Part shown: positions 8,623 through 17,820 of the stretch, piece by piece | Layout: every line of letters begins with the position of its first letter | How positions within the stretch are numbered: the stretch's first letter is position 1 | From: Hyphomicrobium sp. | GTDB lineage: Bacteria > Pseudomonadota > Alphaproteobacteria > Rhizobiales > Hyphomicrobiaceae | Assembly (NCBI GenBank): GCA_002928735.1 | Contig: PERL01000006.1 | Coordinates: 115,696-179,695 of the forward strand | Direction of reading: 5' to 3' | DNA: 64,000 bases | Translations under genes and position numbers: made by a program | Notes under the pieces: generated by a model | Database searches by the model: none | The model's input: the letters and a program-made list of their open reading frames with translations, nothing else | What the model was told of the DNA's origin: nothing

Positions 8623-11112
8623 ATGGGAAATATCATCAAATTCCTGACTGCGGTTTTGGAGACACTGGCCCGCCTGCCAGTGCTCGTGCTGCGATTTCTA
8701 ACCGAATGGGTCGCCTTCAACCCCCGTCTGGGCCCCCTGCGGCATGTCTTCCTGGCCGCATTCGCCTATGTCACCTTCGCAGTGTGTCTCGTTTATGTCG
8801 TCGCCCCCATCCGCGCGATCACGGGTGCCTATACCATCGCCGACAAGCTCAAGTACGACGCCGAGCGCTGGATCGCGACCGCCATCTACGATCGCCGCGG
8901 CAGCTTCGTCGGCACCTTCGACCCCCGCCTCGATAGCGTCCGCGATGTGAACTACACCGACCGCTCCATCGAGCTTGGCGACTACACCGCCAATCCCGAC
9001 CACAAGTCCATCCCGGTCCGCGACGTCCCGGAATTCTATTGGAAGTGTCTCGTCTATCACGAAGATCGCTACCTCGGCAGCTGGCTCAACCCCTACGGCA
9101 TCGATCTCTTGGGCGTGCTGAAGATCCCGCTGTCGTCCATCCAGCGCACCATCGCCGCCAAGCGTCCGAGCATCGGCGTCGGCGGTTCCACGCTGCCCAT
9201 GCAATTCGTCCGCGTCATCTACAAAACCCCGCCCGACGCCAGCGAAGGCGGGTTCAATAAGCTCCGCCGCAAGTTCGGCGAGTGGTGGCTCGCACCCGTC
9301 GTCCATCGCGTCCTGACGCAAGATGGCGACACGCCGTTGAAGCAGTGGGCCGCCAACCACATCTGGCTCGCGCAGCGCACCGGTGGCTCACCCCTGCACG
9401 GCGTCGAAGTCACAAGCCGCATCGTGTTCGGCAAAGAAGCCAGCGAACTCACCATCGCAGAGCAGATGGTTCTGGCCTCCGCCGTCAACAAGCCGATCAT
9501 CCTCATGCCCGGCAGCGACAAGCTGAACGAGGTCCGCCTCGACCGCTGGCGCTACATCACGGAAGTCCGCGCTCGCACCTGCGCCGAAAAGCTCATCACC
9601 GACGAGAAAACAAAAGCCGACATCGTCTTCGAACTCGTCGGCCTTGCCGGTGGTCCGCCCGATCCGAAGGTGCGTCCGCGCCTGCAGGAAGCCCTCGATA
9701 AATTCGCCCCCACCCTCGCCGCCCGCGCACAAGCCAATCCCGTCATCCGCGCCAACGCGCTGATGCCGTCCGCCCGATTTGGTGTGCGCGAGGAAATGAA
9801 GCAGACCTACGGCTTCTCCTGGCGCTCATACGTCCGCGGCGTCACAACCACGCTCGACACCGTTGAAAACCTTGAATTCAATTCCAAGCTGACAGCAGCC
9901 CTCGCTCGTATTGATCAGAATGAACGCGTCAAAATTTCCGTCGGCTACGCGCTCGATCCCGCACGCGCCAACGAAGAAACGAAGATCCCCAACGTCGTCG
10001 TGGTCGCCGCCGACCATAAAGGCGAAATCGTCCGCTACTACGAGACCGGCGAAACAGCCGCCTACTTCGGCGCATCCGTCGCCCGCAGCCCGGAAACTGG
10101 CCGGTACGAACCCGAGCACGATCCGCGCATGATCGCCTCTACGGGTAAGATCATTGCAGCCATCGCCATCGCCAACACGATGCGCGACACCCAGAACAGC
10201 CTGTATCTCGACACAGAGGCTCCCGCGAGCGGATTAGATACCTGCGCGCGCGGCGGCAGCGAACGTCACGGCCGCCGCGCCATTGTCTCCTTCGCCTGCT
10301 CGCTCAATCCGCCGCTCATCAATCGCACCGCGCTCGTCGGCCAGTCGCGCGTACAAATGCTCATCGACCGCCTCGGCTTCACAATGCCCCCCGCCGATGC
10401 AGCCGGCGGCGGCGTCCCGCCCTCCACAGCCGTCGTCCTCGGTCAGATCTCCGGCAGCCCTCGCCGCGTCCATATGATGTCGTCCGTCGTGCTGGCCTCG
10501 CTGCTGCGCCGCGGCTCCATCCCGGTGAAGTTGCCTACGCTCGTCAAATCCTACGACTACACGAGCACCACGGCCGCAGCCGCCGCCGCAGGTCCGCTGG
10601 GCAGCGGCGTCGTCCCCTCCGACGTTATCCGCCCCGAAGCCGTCCCACTCGTCCGCGCCCTGCTCGAAGCGCCACTCTGCTACACCACCGGCAAGAAGCC
10701 CGCCGGCACGCTGCGCTCGCTGTCGCACTGGTGCGCTGCCCGCCGCAACGATCTGCGCTTCCACTTCGCCAAGACCGGAACCCAGGTCACCGAAGACCCC
10801 AACGCCACCGTCGATGTCTGGACCACCGGCGGACTGCAATTCTCAAACGGCGCTGCCTACAGCTATGTCGTCCTCGTCGGCACCGGCGCCGTCCGCGAAC
10901 CCTGGGCAACGTCACTGCACGCCGCTCAGGTCGCAGCCCCGCTTCTGGAAGTTCTTCTCGACGATCTGAAGAGCCACGCCCGCACCAACCCGCAGAACCA
11001 GCTCCTTCCGCCCCCGCCGCCGGCCCCAGCCGTGCCCGTGGCCAGCTCCGCGCGCAGCGCCCCCAAAGTCACTGCAGCCGACGAAATCTCCCGCAATCTC
11101 GGTCGCCCCTGA
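8623..11112 (+). CDS. Class A penicillin-binding protein-like glycosyltransferase/transpeptidase (divergent)
   Basis: 829 residues. One N-terminal membrane helix (about 45-68) is followed by a GT51 transglycosylase domain with the catalytic YHEDRYLG (Glu147) and the GVGGSTLPMQ motif (about 186). The C-terminal half has all three penicilloyl-transferase motifs: S-T-G-K with Ser506, S-L-N at 560-562 and K-T-G at 717-719. It should polymerise and crosslink peptidoglycan in the periplasm. Sequence around the GT51 motifs departs from standard PBP1a (EDRYLGSWLNPYGID instead of EDxxFxxHxGID), so it belongs to a divergent branch. It ends in a Pro/Ala-rich tail. It is divergent from the ECF sigma gene, with about 210 bases between start codons. 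Confidence 0.85.
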   Translation: MGNIIKFLTAVLETLARLPVLVLRFLTEWVAFNPRLGPLRHVFLAAFAYVTFAVCLVYVVAPIRAITGAYTIADKLKYDAERWIATAIYDRRGSFVGTFDPRLDSVRDVNYTDRSIELGDYTANPDHKSIPVRDVPEFYWKCLVYHEDRYLGSWLNPYGIDLLGVLKIPLSSIQRTIAAKRPSIGVGGSTLPMQFVRVIYKTPPDASEGGFNKLRRKFGEWWLAPVVHRVLTQDGDTPLKQWAANHIWLAQRTGGSPLHGVEVTSRIVFGKEASELTIAEQMVLASAVNKPIILMPGSDKLNEVRLDRWRYITEVRARTCAEKLITDEKTKADIVFELVGLAGGPPDPKVRPRLQEALDKFAPTLAARAQANPVIRANALMPSARFGVREEMKQTYGFSWRSYVRGVTTTLDTVENLEFNSKLTAALARIDQNERVKISVGYALDPARANEETKIPNVVVVAADHKGEIVRYYETGETAAYFGASVARSPETGRYEPEHDPRMIASTGKIIAAIAIANTMRDTQNSLYLDTEAPASGLDTCARGGSERHGRRAIVSFACSLNPPLINRTALVGQSRVQMLIDRLGFTMPPADAAGGGVPPSTAVVLGQISGSPRRVHMMSSVVLASLLRRGSIPVKLPTLVKSYDYTSTTAAAAAAGPLGSGVVPSDVIRPEAVPLVRALLEAPLCYTTGKKPAGTLRSLSHWCAARRNDLRFHFAKTGTQVTEDPNATVDVWTTGGLQFSNGAAYSYVVLVGTGAVREPWATSLHAAQVAAPLLEVLLDDLKSHARTNPQNQLLPPPPPAPAVPVASSARSAPKVTAADEISRNLGRP

Positions 11113-11209
11113 TCCCACCGCGACGCTCCGGCCGGCCTCGTCGGCTTGCGCAGCCGCCACTTTTCGCGCATGCAAGTCCCCGTTTTGGCCATCGATGGGG
11201 AGAGTGACG

Positions 11210-12055
11210 ATGAAGCTCGTGCGGTTTGGAAATGCGGGATCGGAAAAACCGGGCCTCGTCGATAGCGCAGGCAAGATCCGCGACATCTCCGCCCACGTGA
11301 CCGACATCGGCGGTGCCACGCTTGGCAAGGAAACTCTCGACCGCCTCCGCGCACTCGATCCCGCAAGCCTGCCTCTTGCCCCCGAAGGCGTCCGCCTCGG
11401 CGCGCCAGTCTCCCGCCCATGGAGCTTCATCGCCGTCGGCCTCAACTATGCCGACCACGCCCGCGAAACCGGCCAGGAAATTCCTTCCGAACCGATCCTC
11501 TTCAACAAGCTCGGCAACTCAATCTGCGGCCCTAACGACGACGTCATTTACCCCAAGAACTCCGACCGCATGGACTGGGAACTCGAGATCGCCTTCGTCA
11601 TGGGCAAGCGCGCCCGCTATGTCGAAGAGAAAGACGCGATGGATTACGTCGCCGGCTACACGATCTGCAACGACGTCTCCGAGCGCCGCTTCCAGATGAA
11701 GCGCAACGGTCAGTGGATGAAGGGCAAATGCGCCGAAACCTTCGGCCCCCTCGGCCCCTGGCTCGTCACCACCGACGAAGTCGATCCCGCCAACCTCGCC
11801 ATGGAATTGAAGATCAACGGCGAGACCCGCCAAAAGGGCTCCACGTCCACCATGATCTTCTCGATCCCCTATCTCGTCGCCTACATCACGCAGTTCTGCG
11901 TGCTCGAAGCCGGCGACGTCATCACCACCGGCACGCCCCCCGGCGTCGGCTCGGGCATGAAACCCCCGCAATACCTCAAAGCCGGCGACGTCATGGAACT
12001 CACGATCGAAGGTCTGGGTACACAACGCCAAGTCGTCGTCCCATTCCCGGGCTGA
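11210..12055 (+). CDS. Fumarylacetoacetate hydrolase-family protein
   Basis: 281 residues; ATG 11210 is chosen because GGGGAGAG lies just upstream, rather than ATG 11195. The C-terminal two thirds is the FAH fold: GLNYADHARETG, the metal-binding DWELEIAFVMG segment, YTICNDVSERRFQ and the GTPPGVGSG loop. Relatives include ureidoglycolate lyase and acylpyruvate or 2-keto acid hydrolases, which need a divalent metal. The substrate cannot be fixed from sequence and no pathway genes flank it. It follows the PBP gene by about 100 bases on the same strand. Confidence 0.88.
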   Translation: MKLVRFGNAGSEKPGLVDSAGKIRDISAHVTDIGGATLGKETLDRLRALDPASLPLAPEGVRLGAPVSRPWSFIAVGLNYADHARETGQEIPSEPILFNKLGNSICGPNDDVIYPKNSDRMDWELEIAFVMGKRARYVEEKDAMDYVAGYTICNDVSERRFQMKRNGQWMKGKCAETFGPLGPWLVTTDEVDPANLAMELKINGETRQKGSTSTMIFSIPYLVAYITQFCVLEAGDVITTGTPPGVGSGMKPPQYLKAGDVMELTIEGLGTQRQVVVPFPG

Positions 12056-12072
12056 GGCGCATCCACAAAAAT

Positions 12073-12101
12073 GGCCGCCAACCCGTTTAGGGCTGACGGC
12101 C
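12073..12101 (-). terminator. Hairpin terminator of the TadG-like gene
   Basis: GGCCGCCAACCC (12073-12084) pairs with GGGCTGACGGCC (12090-12101), with mismatches in the middle. On the minus strand the stem is followed by ATTTTTG. It sits just past the stop at 12127. Confidence 0.65.
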
Positions 12102-12126
12102 AACAGGCCCGCGCCACTGACTGCGA

Positions 12127-13356
12127 TCACGACGAGAGCCGCAATCCGTTAAGACGCTTTGCGATCTCCTTGAAGGTCTGGCGCAGCGCCGCCCCGTCCT
12201 CGGCCGAGTAGTAATGGGCCGGCGTGGTCGCGCAGTACTGCAGCGTCGGCACCACATCGGCAGGCACTTGGAAGCCCACCGTATAGACGGTGACGCCGTT
12301 CGCCTTCATCGAGTCACACAGCGCCCGCGCCTGCGTCACCGACGTGCCGTTGGCATTTTCGTAGTAGTTGTTGAACATGCCATCGGTCATCAGGATCGCA
12401 ACCTTACGGAAGTCGGTATTGTCATAGGCAACCGGTGGATCATCCGAGAAGACCGAGCTCCAATTCGGCGACAGAAGATACGACGCCCAGGCAATGCCGA
12501 GATGACCCGCCGTCATGCCGCTGGCTGCCAGGGAGTCGATTGCATCTCCCAGTGTGTCGAGGTCGTTTGTCAGCGGCTGGATTTCCGCGACCGGACAGCT
12601 GGCAGACCGGCGATTCAACTTGGCCGTGGATGGGCTAGCGTCCGTGAACGCTTGCGCACCCGCCCGTTCCGTAACACACGTTGTGTAGCGGCCGGGCATG
12701 GAACGGCCGCGGCTATCAACGCCGTTTGAAATGCTCGCCGCCAGATCCCCAGCATTGACCGCCGTAGAAAATGGAGCGATGGCCACACGGTTCGAGTGCG
12801 GCACGTCGGTCGGAAGCAGAATCTCAATGAGATCGCCTGCAGCCGCTTTCAGGTCCTGGATTTTCGATCCCGCCATCGAGCCGCTGACATCGAGCATCAT
12901 CGAAACTTCAACATCCTTCACGTCGAACACCGCGGCCGCGTTGACCGTCACGTCCATGTGCTCTCTGCCCGTAATGGCCATGATCGTCGTCGGAACCCGG
13001 ATATTGGCCACCAGCTCGACGCTGTTGTCTTGCCGGTTGGGCACTACTGAAATGCTCTGGACAGCAGCATTGGAGCTCCCTTGCTGGAAGTTCGTATTGA
13101 AATAATCGAGAACCAGCGCAGTCAATTCTGCATCAGTCGGATCCGACAGGCGCAACGCCTTGGCGCCCGCCAACGCGGCGGCATCGAGCGCGCTGGACGC
13201 CATACTGGCAATCCGGTTGCCGCGCGCGGTGTCGACACTGACGCCCGTGGCAATCATGACAACCATTAACATGAGCCCGAATATCGGAGCGATGGCTCCC
13301 GACTGCGAGGCATGTAACTCATGCAACTTGAGAAAGTTATGTTTAATGCGGGACAT
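12127..13356 (-). CDS. TadG-like pilus-associated protein with von Willebrand A domain
   Basis: 409 residues from ATG 13356; an ATG at 13371 in the same frame is possible and neither has a strong ribosome site. A TadE/TadG-type N-terminal membrane segment (QSGAIAPIFGLMLMVVMIA, about residues 17-40) is followed by a VWA domain with an intact metal-ion site: MLDVSGSMAGS, then Thr in the NDLDTLGDAI region and LMTDGMFNN. Proteins of this type are exported, often next to Flp/Tad pilus operons. Here no other tad gene is present, so it is an orphan. Four Cys in the VWA insert (CVTERAG, CPVAEIQ and two near the end) may form disulfides. Confidence 0.82.
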   Translation of the reverse strand: MSRIKHNFLKLHELHASQSGAIAPIFGLMLMVVMIATGVSVDTARGNRIASMASSALDAAALAGAKALRLSDPTDAELTALVLDYFNTNFQQGSSNAAVQSISVVPNRQDNSVELVANIRVPTTIMAITGREHMDVTVNAAAVFDVKDVEVSMMLDVSGSMAGSKIQDLKAAAGDLIEILLPTDVPHSNRVAIAPFSTAVNAGDLAASISNGVDSRGRSMPGRYTTCVTERAGAQAFTDASPSTAKLNRRSASCPVAEIQPLTNDLDTLGDAIDSLAASGMTAGHLGIAWASYLLSPNWSSVFSDDPPVAYDNTDFRKVAILMTDGMFNNYYENANGTSVTQARALCDSMKANGVTVYTVGFQVPADVVPTLQYCATTPAHYYSAEDGAALRQTFKEIAKRLNGLRLSS

Positions 13357-13568
13357 GTGTTCATCCGCCATCAAGAGTAGACTGGCCGACGCTAGTCCTG
13401 AGGAAGTAAACGAAATCTTGAATTAAAATTTTCGCTATACGGATTGGGTCGAATTCGAAATATCCGGGTTACTTTTTTAAAAACCAGATTTGTCGAAACT
13501 TCGCGGCGCCTTAAAGAAAATACTAACCACAGGGCGCGCGCCGATATGCGTTCTCCATAACGAAAAGA

Positions 13569-13583
13569 CCCCGCATCGCGGGG
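13569..13583 (-). terminator. Hairpin terminator of the giant membrane protein gene
   Basis: CCCCGC (13569-13574) and GCGGGG (13578-13583) form a perfect six-pair stem with a three-base loop. On the minus strand it is followed by TCTTTTCG, as expected after the stop at 13616. The region 13357-13615 otherwise shows only an AT-rich stretch that probably carries the promoter of the TadG-like gene. Confidence 0.65.
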
Positions 13584-13615
13584 CCTCTGTCGCTTGCCGG
13601 TCAGTCTCGGATCAC

Positions 13616-16600
13616 CTAATTCGGCCGCCGTTGTCCTGCTTCCCAGCGATAATCGCCAGGAGGTGCACTTTCGGCAAAATCCTCGATCAAGCCGCCGAGC
13701 TTCTGCCAATCGTTGCTATCGCTGCGGCCGATCTTGCTCAGCTGCAATTCATGCAGCTTCAGCCGCTGCAGCAATTGCTGACCCTTAAGGTCGAGATCGC
13801 CCGCTCCATGTTCGGCCTCGAGACTTCCAATCAGCTTCAAGACGATTTCCTGATATCGGCCTCCCTGGATCAGAAGCAACGCCGGCAAAATCTGCCGCAA
13901 TTCGTCCGCCACCTGCTCGATGGCGTCGGCCGGAAATTCTTCATGGCGCATCGCCGCAGCCGCGCGGTCCAACTCCTCGTTAAACTCCTGCAGATCCGTG
14001 TCGATGTGAACGCCGATCGAGCGCTGCTGCTGGCACAACCGGCGCAACTGTTCGCCGAGCACATTGGCGTGTTCAAGTGCGCCGGTTCCCGCCAGATCAC
14101 GGTAAAGCGAAGGCGCCAGCCCCATGCCCATCATTAGGCGCTGCCGAATGATCTTCGAATCGATCTCCTTGCGCGGCTGAAACGGAGGAGCCGTTGCGTC
14201 ATCAGAAGGGGCCGGAACCGCGGCTGCATGGTGCTCCAACGCCGGCGGCGTCGCATCGAGCCGCCCCCCGGCAATCGGTGCACGCTCATGCGGCCCGTGA
14301 TCCAGCCGGTAGCTGGTGGATGTAAACAGCGAGCGGGCCCGCAAACGCGCCAAAGTCTGATAGAGATCGCGGTGAATGAAATAATGCGAGCCCGTGGCAT
14401 CCGTCCGCTGCACGCGCTGATGCACCGATCCCGCATTCAAGACCTGGCGCACGACGCGCTTATCCGCCTCGTCCGTCACCTCCGCCAGCTTCATCTCCGC
14501 CATGAACCCGTGCTTCTCGGTGATCGGGTGCATGTACGAGAGCACGGTATCGATGTTGCGTGCGACGTCCGGCAGCAAGGCCACCGAAACGGTCTTTTCC
14601 ATCTCGGCAATCGTCGCGTGTTGCGCATTCGCCTGGAAGGCCTTCTTGGAAACGCCCGACAGAAACTCGAACAGTTCAGCGCGCACCAGATAACGGTCCT
14701 GCTCGTGATCGAAATCCACGGCATGGATCGTCGTGCCGGCGTTCAGCACGCCCAAGACCCGCTCGGCACTCTGCGGATCGAGCCGTTCCGGTCGCACCTC
14801 GGCCATGAACCCGCGATCGTTCGTAATCGGCCGCATGGCCATCAGCGTCACGCGCGCCGTCTCGAAGGTGTCGGGCAGCAGTGCATTCTCGATGATGCCT
14901 TCCAGCTGCTCCGCCGTCCGCGCCTTGGTCGTCGGCACGTCGGAGAGCGGCGACCGCACCGCGTTGGCACCGAAAAGCCCGGACATAAAGATGAGGCTGT
15001 CGATCGCAATCGCAATGGCAAGCGCCAGATAAGCCAGACGATTGCCATCCTGAAATGCGTTGATGGAAACGACGAAGTTGTGCGCCTTGTCGTCCCGGTT
15101 GAGTTCGATGAAGTTGATCTTCGTGCGCAGCGTATCGGTGTCGTTGGACGGTAGCCCACTGTCGGCGAGGCAGCGCCGCGAGAAGCCCAGCAAGTCGTCC
15201 GCCGACTTATTGGCAGCAATTTTGTCCCCGCCTACGCACGAGGCCGCAAAAACCTGTGCGCCCGAATCCAACGCCAACATCAAGCTGGCCGCCTCCTGCG
15301 CCCTTTTGGGATCGCAATCCAACCCCGAAACACGTTCCTTGGTTGTAGGGGTCGAAACCATCGCATTCAAAAGCTGCGAGCATTGCTCATGCACGGCCTT
15401 CAAGCCGGGCCCGTCGGGCTTCTGCCGGAAAGCAACGCGCGCGGCCTCGAACTCCGGCAGCACCCGCGCCGGATCGATCTTCGGCAGCGCTACCGCTTGT
15501 TGTGCCGGTTCACTGGCCGCAGCGATACGCTGCTGAGCCGTGTCCGCTTCGCCCGTCAGCTTGGCTAGGCTGCCGTCTATCCCCGCCAGCTCCCGCTTGA
15601 TGGCATCGATCCGGCCGCTGGTCTCGTCGACGCGCTTCTGCGCATCCCGCACCCGCTGTTCGCCGATCTTGTAGTAGTCCTGCAGCTTGCCAAGTTCCGC
15701 CATGCGCTCGCGGTAGATCTGCCCGCGGCCGACCTTGAGCGTCCCCTCGACACCTTTTTCCTCAGCCATCGCCTCCACGCGCTTGGCATCGACCTCTTTG
15801 GCGCGAGCATCAAGTTCGCTCTTCTTCGTCTGCAATTCGGCCACGAGCCCCGGCCGCTCCGCTTCCAGCCGCGCGACCTCTTCCGTCAGCGACGCCTTTT
15901 TGAGGCTCAGCCCGGCCTGGCTGCTCTGCGCCGTCGCAATCCGCTCCTGCTGCTCGGCAATGCCGCGCCGGCGCTCTTCCATCTGCTCGACGTAGAACGC
16001 CTCGATCAGCTTTTCCGCCCCGCGCGATGCCGTGGCCAGCTTGTCGAGTTCGGATTCGTAGGCAAGCCAACCTTCCGACTTGAAGAGCTGGTCCGCCGCT
16101 TGCACCCGCCGCGTCTCGATCGTCTGTCCAATGTCGGCGATGATCCCCGCGACTTGGTTTTGCGCCCGCAGTTCGGCCGCGCGCACGCGCTCCTCTTGCG
16201 GAAAAATCGCGTTGAACCGGCTGTCGAATGAAAAGAACACCGATGACGCCATGCATGCGAGGAACATCACCCACAGCATCGCGTTCTTGGCGATCACCCG
16301 CGTCGACTGCAGATAGGGCTTCACCACATCGCTGGCGGAATAAAGCGCCACGAGTGCCGCGATCAGCAAACCAGCAACGATAATAAGGAGACCATCACCC
16401 ATCGCGACCGGGGCTGGCGACGAGTAACTTGTCCCGAAGAGCGATCCTCTGAAGAGGAACATGGCGGCCACGGAAATAAAGAGGAGCACGCCGATGAGAC
16501 CGCCCATCGCCGCCTGCAACGGCCGCGGCAGACCGCCCGATTGCGCCGCCGCCCTCTGGCTCATGCCGGTCGCGAAACTCTCGCCGATCAACCACGCGAT

Positions 16601-16942
16601 GATCAGCATGATGCCTTGGATGCCGAACGTGATCATGAACGAGAGAACGGGCTCGTTCGTGAAGTTCCGCATCCCGTCCCACGTCGTCCAGCCTGATGCG
16701 AGCGACAGCACGATGCCGGTCGTGCCGAGCAAAGCCAGCCGCCAGTTGGTGAAAAACACGTCCTCGATCGCCTTCCAGATCCGCGGCATGATCCGGTAGA
16801 GACCGGCCAGCGCGAGAAGGATTGCCACACCGAGAAAGATCTTGGCCGAAAGCGCCTGCACGGCGGCTGGATCCTGCAAAGCCGACACATCGGGCCATGC
16901 GATGCCGGCAGCCGGCGCGGTGGGAACAGTCGTCTCAGCCAT
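13616..16942 (-). CDS. Giant inner-membrane coiled-coil protein with tandem C-terminal repeats, function unknown
   Basis: 1108 residues from ATG 16942, with an AGGGG site upstream; the longer frame to 17080 is Arg-rich and implausible. Six membrane helices occupy about residues 33-237 and a seventh about 630-655. Between them is a long charged coiled coil (about 250-520: repeated Glu/Lys/Arg/Ala, for example KSELDARAKEVDAKRVEAMA) followed by a region with four Cys. The C-terminal part carries two copies of a roughly 75-residue unit, each starting ALLPD and containing MxPIT-x3-GFMAE and VLNAG (about 687-761 and 788-865), then a Glu-rich helical tail. I do not recognise the family. Topology places the coiled coil between membrane segments, probably in the periplasm. 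Confidence 0.8.
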   Translation of the reverse strand: MAETTVPTAPAAGIAWPDVSALQDPAAVQALSAKIFLGVAILLALAGLYRIMPRIWKAIEDVFFTNWRLALLGTTGIVLSLASGWTTWDGMRNFTNEPVLSFMITFGIQGIMLIIAWLIGESFATGMSQRAAAQSGGLPRPLQAAMGGLIGVLLFISVAAMFLFRGSLFGTSYSSPAPVAMGDGLLIIVAGLLIAALVALYSASDVVKPYLQSTRVIAKNAMLWVMFLACMASSVFFSFDSRFNAIFPQEERVRAAELRAQNQVAGIIADIGQTIETRRVQAADQLFKSEGWLAYESELDKLATASRGAEKLIEAFYVEQMEERRRGIAEQQERIATAQSSQAGLSLKKASLTEEVARLEAERPGLVAELQTKKSELDARAKEVDAKRVEAMAEEKGVEGTLKVGRGQIYRERMAELGKLQDYYKIGEQRVRDAQKRVDETSGRIDAIKRELAGIDGSLAKLTGEADTAQQRIAAASEPAQQAVALPKIDPARVLPEFEAARVAFRQKPDGPGLKAVHEQCSQLLNAMVSTPTTKERVSGLDCDPKRAQEAASLMLALDSGAQVFAASCVGGDKIAANKSADDLLGFSRRCLADSGLPSNDTDTLRTKINFIELNRDDKAHNFVVSINAFQDGNRLAYLALAIAIAIDSLIFMSGLFGANAVRSPLSDVPTTKARTAEQLEGIIENALLPDTFETARVTLMAMRPITNDRGFMAEVRPERLDPQSAERVLGVLNAGTTIHAVDFDHEQDRYLVRAELFEFLSGVSKKAFQANAQHATIAEMEKTVSVALLPDVARNIDTVLSYMHPITEKHGFMAEMKLAEVTDEADKRVVRQVLNAGSVHQRVQRTDATGSHYFIHRDLYQTLARLRARSLFTSTSYRLDHGPHERAPIAGGRLDATPPALEHHAAAVPAPSDDATAPPFQPRKEIDSKIIRQRLMMGMGLAPSLYRDLAGTGALEHANVLGEQLRRLCQQQRSIGVHIDTDLQEFNEELDRAAAAMRHEEFPADAIEQVADELRQILPALLLIQGGRYQEIVLKLIGSLEAEHGAGDLDLKGQQLLQRLKLHELQLSKIGRSDSNDWQKLGGLIEDFAESAPPGDYRWEAGQRRPN

Positions 16943-17187
16943 GTCAGGAACCCCTGCAACCCCAAGCGGCGCGATTGCGATCCGTATCCGGCCGGGCCTC
17001 GCCCGGTCCGCCGAAGTGATCCGCCCCCTAGTCAGGAACGGCCATGCGCCCGTGATCCGTCGCACACACCGCCAATTCAAGGTGGTACGGCGTCTAAATT
17101 GCGGCGCGCGACCCTTGCCTTCGATTAAAGTTTATTTACTCCGGGCCCGCTCGGTGGCCGCGAGCTATGGTCTTGGCCACGACGCTT

Positions 17188-17200
17188 GTTATGATATAAC
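17188..17200. promoter_or_regulatory. Zur operator
   Basis: GTTATGATATAAC is a GTTAT-N3-ATAAC palindrome, the form of alphaproteobacterial Zur boxes. It lies 54 bases upstream of the zur start codon and overlaps a likely -10 element (TATAAC), so zinc-bound Zur should repress zur-znuCB, including its own gene. Confidence 0.85.
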
Positions 17201-17253
17201 TATAACCATAGCCGCCGAGATGCGATATCGGCGAGCGGCAGCAAGGGTGAACA

Positions 17254-17790
17254 ATGAGCGAAACTCAGGCCCCATCGAAAGCAGATGCCAACCAGCGGTC
17301 GCCGTTCCCCAATCCCGACCAGCAAACCGCTAAGAAGCTCGCCCAGACGGTCGAGCGCGCAGCCAAGGTCTTTGCCGATAAAAGCCTTCGTTTCACCAAG
17401 CTGCGGCAGCAGGTCTTCGAGGAAATCGCCGCCACCCACGCCTCCATCGGCGCCTACGAAATCCTCGCCCGCCTCGGCGAAAAAGGCACCCGCGTCGCGC
17501 CCATCTCCATCTATCGCGCCATCGATGCCTTGCTCGATGCCGGCGTCATCCATCGCCTTGAAAGCAAGAACGCCTTCTTCGCATGCCGCCGCACCGACCA
17601 CACGGTCAAAGGCCGCCGGCCCATCTTTTTATCGTGCGAAAAGTGCGGCGCCGTCGGCGAGGTCGATGGTCAGCATATCTTCGATCTCATCGGCGAGGCC
17701 GCGAAGGAAGCCAAGTTCACCCCCCGCATCAAGTTCGTCGAGGTCCAAGGCCTCTGCCCGCGCTGCACGACAGCTGCCGAAAAAGCCTGA
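17254..17790 (+). CDS. zur: Zinc uptake regulator Zur (Fur family)
   Basis: 178 residues. A winged-helix DNA-binding half (FTKLRQQVFEEIAATHASIG, then APISIYRAIDALLDAGVIHR) is followed by a metal-binding half with paired Cys sites CEKCG (C128, C131) and CPRC (C168, C171) and a HxxxxF pattern. These are the structural zinc cysteines of Fur-family proteins. The family member is assigned as Zur, not Fur, because znuC and znuB follow in the same operon and a Zur box lies upstream. It represses zinc importer genes when zinc is sufficient. Confidence 0.93.
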   Translation: MSETQAPSKADANQRSPFPNPDQQTAKKLAQTVERAAKVFADKSLRFTKLRQQVFEEIAATHASIGAYEILARLGEKGTRVAPISIYRAIDALLDAGVIHRLESKNAFFACRRTDHTVKGRRPIFLSCEKCGAVGEVDGQHIFDLIGEAAKEAKFTPRIKFVEVQGLCPRCTTAAEKA

Positions 17791-17820
17791 CGCTCCGGAC
17801 AAGACGGGAGATCTGAACGA

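Noticed and set aside
8409..8720. 103-residue minus-strand frame whose stop overlaps the GTG start of the ECF sigma gene (GTGA)
   Set aside because: The overlap looks like coupling, but the only upstream ATG (8624) has no ribosome site and runs into the divergent PBP start; the protein is Gly/Arg-rich. It does not match NepR.
12127..13356. Part of a Tad/Flp pilus operon
   Set aside because: Flanking genes are not tad or cpa genes; only the TadG-like protein is present.
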